The position numbers were made by a program, and so were the translations under genes. This document shows, piece by piece, positions 58,391-64,000 of a stretch of 64,000 bases of DNA. Position 1 is the stretch's first letter. The number at the start of each line of letters is the position of its first letter. The notes under the pieces are model-generated. The model saw only the letters and a program-made list of their open reading frames with translations, had not been told where the DNA came from and ran no database searches. The DNA comes from Branchiostoma belcheri (Eukaryota; Chordata; Leptocardii; Amphioxiformes; Branchiostomatidae): positions 65,683-129,682 of the forward strand of contig NW_017803976.1 in assembly GCF_001625305.1 (NCBI RefSeq), in the 5' to 3' direction.

Positions 58391-59249
58391 CTGCAAAAAT
58401 CAAGAGACATTGTCTAGATCAAAATCAAGTCTACAACACAGTTTGTTTTACTAAATTTTAAAATCCTGAAAAATTCAAACCTGTTGCACTTAAAAAAAGG
58501 AACAAAACTTAAGTCAAATACATTTGTCAAGAACATAAGTATCAGCAATCTTTCATGCAACCACTGTCCATGTGCAGAAATGTTTTTAAAGTTGTCCAAA
58601 TAGTCAGAAAAGGAGGAAGGAAGAATATACAAAGCACTTCCTGCAACAAGTTCATTTTTTTAGTCGGCCATATTTTTGGTGAACTCAGAATGATGACCAC
58701 GTACTTTGGGGACATATTTCCTGAAAATTATAAGATAGTGCAGATTTTTCTACGCTGTACAGGCAGTGGCAGCAATATTTTGGGACGGTCAGTTGTCGGG
58801 AAGGGGCGGATTTGTTGCTGTGTCGAGCGACATTTCCACAACAGGGCAGCCATCTTGGCATCACAAAAATGCTGCTGCCCGCAAAGTTTACCGTCTGAGG
58901 CCGCTTCGCAAACACGGGCCACGCGGAATATCCCGTCAGCAATCTCTCAACACACCGATAGACTGGCCGGGGAAGCAAAATCAGTAGACTGGAAGGAATA
59001 TCCGATCAAGCAAACTGGGTAGAAAAAAAAGAACTGGCTAACTTCGCACGCTTCCGTGTGGTTGGGAGCTATGCTAGTATATCACTATATGGTGGCCGAG
59101 CGCTGCAGGCGACAGGAAAACGCAGGCCCGGGTGCATGCGGCGGCACGTCAGCCTACAGGCCCCTCGCCGCTCTGTCGGGGACAACTATCCCACAATATA
59201 TGTGCAAATGAAGCGCGTCTCGCTCCTACAGATTCTCAGGATATCTTAC
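58391..59249 (-). other. probable 5' UTR intron
   Basis: Bounded by the acceptor before exon 1 and the candidate donor at 59248-59249. I see no repeat of the families found elsewhere and no coding exon. Open frames here (for example 58555-59022 plus) have no recognisable domain and look like chance. Confidence 0.3.
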
Positions 59250-59660
59250 CGTCTGACAGGTGTGGAGTCGTCGCACTTCCGAGGAATCCAGCGAAGGGGA
59301 ATCCCGTGAGCTCACCCTCCAGATTTACTGTTCTAACCTACTTGCGGGGGCCTGGGTTGGTACGGTGCAAGGAATACGGTGAGTGTGCCGTGGTTTGAAG
59401 CGCTATCTCGCCCGCGAGAGTCTTCAGAAGCTTCGGTGCTACACCGTCTAACGGTGATCTCCCGTGAACGAGGGTCTGATGGCGTTGTCGAGCCCTATCG
59501 GCGCCTGTAGGACAGGGAAGGGGACCTACACTCCACCTCCCAGCTCGGCCATGACCCAGGCTGCCGCTGCAGGAAGTAAGCACAGAGACATGCGAGACCT
59601 GCGGCACGTGACCACTGACGTCAGCACACTCGTCCCCAGGACCGGGTACTCTCGTTCGTT
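59040..59660 (-). promoter_or_regulatory. CpG-rich candidate promoter and 5' leader
   Basis: This 600-bp block is richer in G+C and CpG than the rest of the window and lies about 0.7 kb upstream of the ATG exon. Minus-strand donor candidates inside it (GACG|GTAAGA with exon end at 59250; a GTGAGC near 59310) could pair with the strong acceptor at 58391-58393 to make a non-coding first exon. No TATA box is evident. The call is by composition and position only. Confidence 0.35.
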
Positions 59661-60097
59661 ATCACGTTTTGCCCGAGGGAAAACGTTCATTTTCATCCAA
59701 CGCAAAGGTCTCAAAATCCTAGGTTTTGTTCGCGAAGTTTTTCTCCTCACTTTTGCCGAAATATATCATCGGAGATAGGAAATATCCAGTCCAAAGTAGA
59801 GACGACCATGCGTTTCTACGTCATCTATTTGCCAGGTTTTAGTTACACCGTGGTTGCTGAGCGGCCGCTTTCTTGTTTTATCAGTAAGAGAATCACAGAA
59901 CAATTGTCCAACAACACATAAGTCTTCGTCGGTTCTTTTGTATGACTGTCGACTTGTCAGTTACCACACGCCCTGATTACCTGTGACCGTGACTATGCTA
60001 ACCCGTGTATATATTTCGCTCCGGCGGTTTCAACAGTTCGCAAAAGATATCAGATGACCCGCCTGAACGGACGCAGCAATAGCCTAGCTTTGTTCGT

Positions 60098-60362
60098 GTG
60101 TTTGTTTGTTTGTTTGTTTGTTTGTTTGTTTGTTTGCTGGTTGGTTGGTTGGTTGGTTGGTTGGTTGGTTGGTTGGTTGGTTGGTTCGTTGGTTGGTTGG
60201 TTGGTTGGTTCGTTCGTTCGTTGGTTCGTTGCTTGCTTGCTTAAAATTGCTTGCTTGCTTGGGTGTTTGTTTGTTTGTTGTTGAGTTGGTTGGTTAGTTG
60301 GTTGCCTGGTTGCTTTCTTTCTTGCTTTCTTTCTTGCTTGCTTAAAAATTGCTTCCTTGCTT
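60098..60362. repeat. tetranucleotide microsatellite (TTTG/TTGG/TTGC)n
   Basis: Long run of GTTT then GGTT units with GCTT interruptions. It makes artificial repetitive reading frames on both strands, not proteins. Confidence 0.97.
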
Positions 60363-60677
60363 AGTTGCATTTTGGTTGCGTATCAAAGTAGACCATCATG
60401 ACCGTGTCCCATTTTGCTCAGTACCGGCCGGCGGTCTGACGGACATCTCTGTACCCACACGCACACAGTACCCACACCGTGACACGTGCTTCTCCTCTTA
60501 CCTCTACTCCAGGCTACTCAGTATCAATTGTGGCCGCAAAATCATAACAACCGCAAATGGTGTAACCCAGAACGTGGCGCATGCAGGGAAGGAAAACTGT
60601 AGCTTTCATCGGCACTTTTCAATCTCTCTGAGGAGCGACCTAGTCACCTAGATTGCTGAGCTATTCAGGTTGTTTGA

Positions 60678-60896
60678 GGGCCTGCATGGGGGATAGTGAT
60701 TACGAATTACGCAAAATTTTCGCCGCCGATATACGAATTACGTTAAAGTCTCAGAGCTGATTACGACTTTACGCTTTGCGGGTAATGTACTATTTTACGA
60801 ATTACGTTGATTTTTGGGAGCGATGCTGCCTATATATAGATTACGAAGACTGAAAAGGCCTGATTACGCCTTACGAAAAAGGGCATATGCAGGACC
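60678..60896. mobile_element. short element with iterated ATTACG word
   Basis: GGCCTGCATGGG near the left end and CATATGCAGGACC near the right form an imperfect inverted repeat. The interior has about eight (G)ATTACG / TTACGA words. Same architecture as the CAG...CTG families but different ends. Confidence 0.45.
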
Positions 60897-61092
60897 CCTT
60901 GCTTAGTTCGGACAAGGAGGTTTGGAGCTAGCAGGATATACGGTGTGTATTTTCAGGATAGATACTATCTCTTCCCGAATAGAAGTAATTATATGTAAAA
61001 GTTGGCACAAGTCCACAAAAGCCTAATCTTGCGACATTACGATTGAACCATAAGACCCACTAGTTGTGTGACATGATCTTAAAGCGATATTA

Positions 61093-61493
61093 GGCCATGT
61101 TGATTTGATTATATGGATGACATCCGCGCGCGCATGAATTTTCGGCCGTTTCCAAAAAAAAAAAAAGTTTTCAAGCATACTGTAAATCGTACAAAACAGT
61201 TGCAAAATGAGCAAATATATACCGTAAGTTGCAAAAAGAATATTCAAAAATGATACTAATGTCGCAAAATGCCAAAATCAAACAAAAAAGACGAAAATGT
61301 AAAGAGAAATTAATTTAAAGAGTAGATTATTCACCAAACCATACTCTGTGTCTATTTTTTCAACCTTCATGACCATGCAGATTTCATAATGAAAGCTTTA
61401 ACTTTTTTTTGCAAAACTTTTTTTTATTCGCACGCCCGCATCAGTTTTGGGGTTCCCAGAGGATGTCATCCATATAATCAAATCAACATGGCC
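61093..61493. mobile_element. MITE family B, copy 4 (variant ends)
   Basis: Ends GGCCATGTTGATTTGATT and AATCAAATCAACATGGCC are perfectly matched to each other though different from copy 3, keeping ATGGATGACATCC. TTA on both sides. Confidence 0.85.
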
Positions 61494-62837
61494 TTATGTA
61501 AACCTTTTGCGCCCAAACTGAGACTATAAATAATTAAAATACATCTACATTGTCATTTTCAATAACTTTCATACTAGCGTCGCTATTTCGCTTTTCCGGC
61601 GACTCAGCGCAGTGCGATATTACATAAGTTGCGCCAGGTCAGCTGTATTTTAGGAGGCTCCTAAAAAGAATGTAAACAAACAGCGGTTTTCGTTCGGGTG
61701 TCTAGAAGTATAAGTTTTACCAGACAGTAGTTGTCTGTCTCCTATTATTGTATTGTACCGAATAGTATCGTTGACTGTTAAAGCCTTAGGGCATGATTTT
61801 GCAAATAAAGATCTTAAATGCATCTTCTGCAGCTTAAATACGTTTTTTGCGGCACAACGAGTTGATCTTTTACCCCCCAAATGTCATTATGAACCGAGGT
61901 AGGCTTCGAGTATAGTGTTACATGAAATCTTACATAATATCGCTTGCGTATAGCACATGTGCAATTCATTGGGTGAGCATCATGTCTAAGTAAAATTGAA
62001 ATAAAAAATTGAAAACCAACCTAGGATTCGTTTCCGTTTTATTATATCTGTTTAGCGACTTTATCAATGCCTTTTGATGAATTTTTGTATTTGCCCTGAA
62101 GTCAGCAGCCAACACAAAAGTGCAACGACCTTCAAATGTACTCTAGTAACCTTCGGTACCCAATGTTCCACTTCCACAGGGTTAATAGCCTGAGATTTCA
62201 TTCCGCACATTCGGCGATAAATACAGCATTCGAACTGGAGCGTAAAAATTGCCCATGGTGCGTCTACGCTGGTTCCTAATGGAGCCTGGCGTCAGTTTTA
62301 GCCCAGAATCTCGTTAAAACTCACTCAGGCCGAAGCGCATGATTGCTACCATAACATTTTGATAGATTTTAGATGGGTCAGATGCGTGGGAAAAAGGGAC
62401 TAGATCTCGTCAAGCCCTTTAGTCGCACAACAAAGTCGACAGGCTCTATTAAAAAGTAAAACCAGCTCAGCCAGCACGACCAACTACACTTCAATTGTCC
62501 GTGAGAGAGATGCGCGCGACAAATTGGCTTGTCTTTCATCGAGTAGGAAAAAAAGGATAGAATTGCGTAAATATATACTTGTTTCGCACTGTGCCTTTTA
62601 TACTTTGCCTAGTTTAACAGTGTACTGTCTAAACCAGTTCAATATGGACAGCTTCAGTTTCTGCATTTGTACCTCTCATCATTCAGTCCACCTGCTAAAC
62701 CGAATTGATTTTATCTGAAAGGACGTAGGTACGTATACCAAGCCCTAGTGACATTGAAGACACAGACTTCGACGACTTTCTGCATTTGTGTCCGTCTCAT
62801 CACACAGATAAATGTAGTTAGTGTATTTTTTCAAGTT
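61494..62837. other. upstream intergenic stretch, unassigned
   Basis: No gene, repeat end or tRNA-like box recognised upstream of the p85 promoter region here. Confidence 0.4.
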
Positions 62838-62985
62838 TTTTTATTTATATTTTTTTTATTTATTTATTAGCACATACATAATAAAAGTTATACAAAATAT
62901 TATAATGGAAATAAACGTCCAAGGGGTGGAAGAAAAGCCACAAAGGCTTATTCAAAAGTTATTTGATATCCTCGTCATCATGATT
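62838..62985 (-). mobile_element. LINE-like 3' end
   Basis: Minus strand: GAATAAGCCTTTGTGGCTTT, then TATGTGCTAATAAATAAATA and an A/T tail. Same design as 3208-3440. Confidence 0.45.
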
Positions 62986-63695
62986 TTACAATTTCTACAG
63001 TTATATCAAATGAAAAGTTCAATTAGCCACTTGGTAAACCACATCAATTGCATATTTGATGGAACGGTAGCGAATGCTAGTGATACATATGTACAGTAAC
63101 AGAGAGAAGGCATCGGCTTTGATGGCTTGATGCTCACCCATATGATCATTTGCGGTATGTTGTAATTAATGGGCGCTGTCAGGGGTGCTGACGTCATGGT
63201 AACTGATTCCCGCCATTTCGATTTCCAGCGCTCAGGTTGCTCCTGACTTTCGCCAAGGACTTTTGGGAAGCGTTGTCGCCATTCTAGGGGGTAATCTTTC
63301 ATTTTCACATGAAGCTGAGGCGTTTTTAATTTTCACGCCTAGTAAAAGTTGAGCGAGCTCAGTAACAAGCTGGTACAACAACAGCATCTAGCGGATTTTC
63401 TCTACGCTACACCTGGGGTGCTTTAAAGTACATTTATTTTTCCACTGTCAGGAGTTTTGCAAAAACGTGGCTGTCTTTGTCAATATCACGTATCTGAGCT
63501 AACTTTTAGTTTTTATTTTCACAAACTATTAGTTGAGGACGTAGATTTTCGCTAGTTTCGCTGCCACAATCCTATCGTGCGATATCATGTCACCAAAAGC
63601 CGCTTTCGTGCGAAAGAAGAGCCAAGAAGCGCCAAGTCAGCGCTCTTGTCTGGCCCCGGTTTGTTGACGTGCGACCTGGATGACAACCTACGGTG

Positions 63696-63990
63696 TCTGC
63701 AGTATAACCTGGTATCCAGTCTGATTCGTGGTCGGGGCCGCAAGAGCTCTGGCCCGCCCGCCTCACATAGGTTTCCCGGTGTGTGTTTCACGAGAGATTG
63801 ATTAGCCCTCCACGAACATCGTGTTGGGGGGGAACCAAATCCAAGCATACTGTCTCTTTATAACTCTCCTACCGGGACGGCCTGTTGCACTGGGCGGGGG
63901 AAGCTATTAGAGCCCCCGAAAGCACAACCTGCCCGAACACCCCCAATACCCCCAATCACGTAAGACTGGATACCAGGCTATCTGCAGCAG
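63696..63990. mobile_element. inverted-repeat element with CCTGGTATCCAGTCT ends
   Basis: CTGCAGTATAACCTGGTATC then CAGTCT on the left; AGACTGGATACCAGGCTATC then TGCAG on the right. CTGCAG lies outside both ends (duplicated target or part of the ends). The interior is GC-rich and non-coding. Confidence 0.6.
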
Positions 63991-64000
63991 CGCATTGCCA

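Noticed and set aside
58555..59022. 155-codon plus-strand frame upstream of exon 1
   Set aside because: No recognisable motif; it overlaps the proposed 5' UTR intron on the other strand.
60050..60370. Thr/Asn/Gln/Pro-rich and Leu/Val/Gly-rich open frames
   Set aside because: They are translations of the tetranucleotide microsatellite on the two strands.
1..64000. CRISPR array or prokaryotic operon
   Set aside because: Spliced genes, microsatellites and eukaryotic transposons; no regular spacer-repeat array.

Overview
The window is eukaryotic (metazoan) genomic DNA dominated by one multi-exon gene on the minus strand. It encodes a class IA phosphoinositide 3-kinase regulatory subunit (p85 type). 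Organism: an invertebrate with short exons, introns packed with short inverted-repeat transposons, tRNA-derived SINEs and CR1-like LINE tails. The mixture looks most like amphioxus (Branchiostoma) to me, but that is an impression from repeat style and gene structure, not a proven identification.

Gene layout (minus strand, high to low coordinates): a CpG-rich candidate promoter/5' leader (about 59.0-59.7 kb); exon 1 with the ATG at 58349-58351 and the SH3 domain plus a proline-rich stretch; a 37.5-kb first intron (20492-57978); then 19 further coding exons packed between 20491 and 2979; then about 2.9 kb of probable 3' UTR with an AATAAA at 105-110. Splice phases join all exons into one frame of about 980 codons, with one problem spot at the start of exon 13. 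Domain order: SH3, proline-rich, atypical C1, SAM, canonical C1, RhoGAP/BH, nSH2, iSH2 coiled coil, cSH2. Human p85 alpha (724 residues) goes directly from SH3/proline-rich to RhoGAP. The C1-SAM-C1 block is therefore an extra. It is encoded by exons 2-8, which form a symmetric phase 1-1 cassette of exactly 237 codons.

The introns hold many repeats: about ten copies of one PIF/Harbinger-like MITE family and four of a sister family (TTA/TAA target duplications); several families of short elements with CAG...CTG ends and 5-bp target duplications, each built on its own iterated short word; piggyBac-like TTAA elements; two related SINEs and a third of another family; 3' ends of LINEs; a 160-bp Penelope-like insertion with a 17-bp target duplication and hammerhead-like sequence; a 150-bp-arm foldback; and several roughly 150-bp tandem duplications. 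Repeat ends lie within about 15 bp of at least six of the splice donors. No second protein-coding gene, RNA gene or CRISPR array could be supported. A 20-base run of N at 37867-37886 is an assembly gap.
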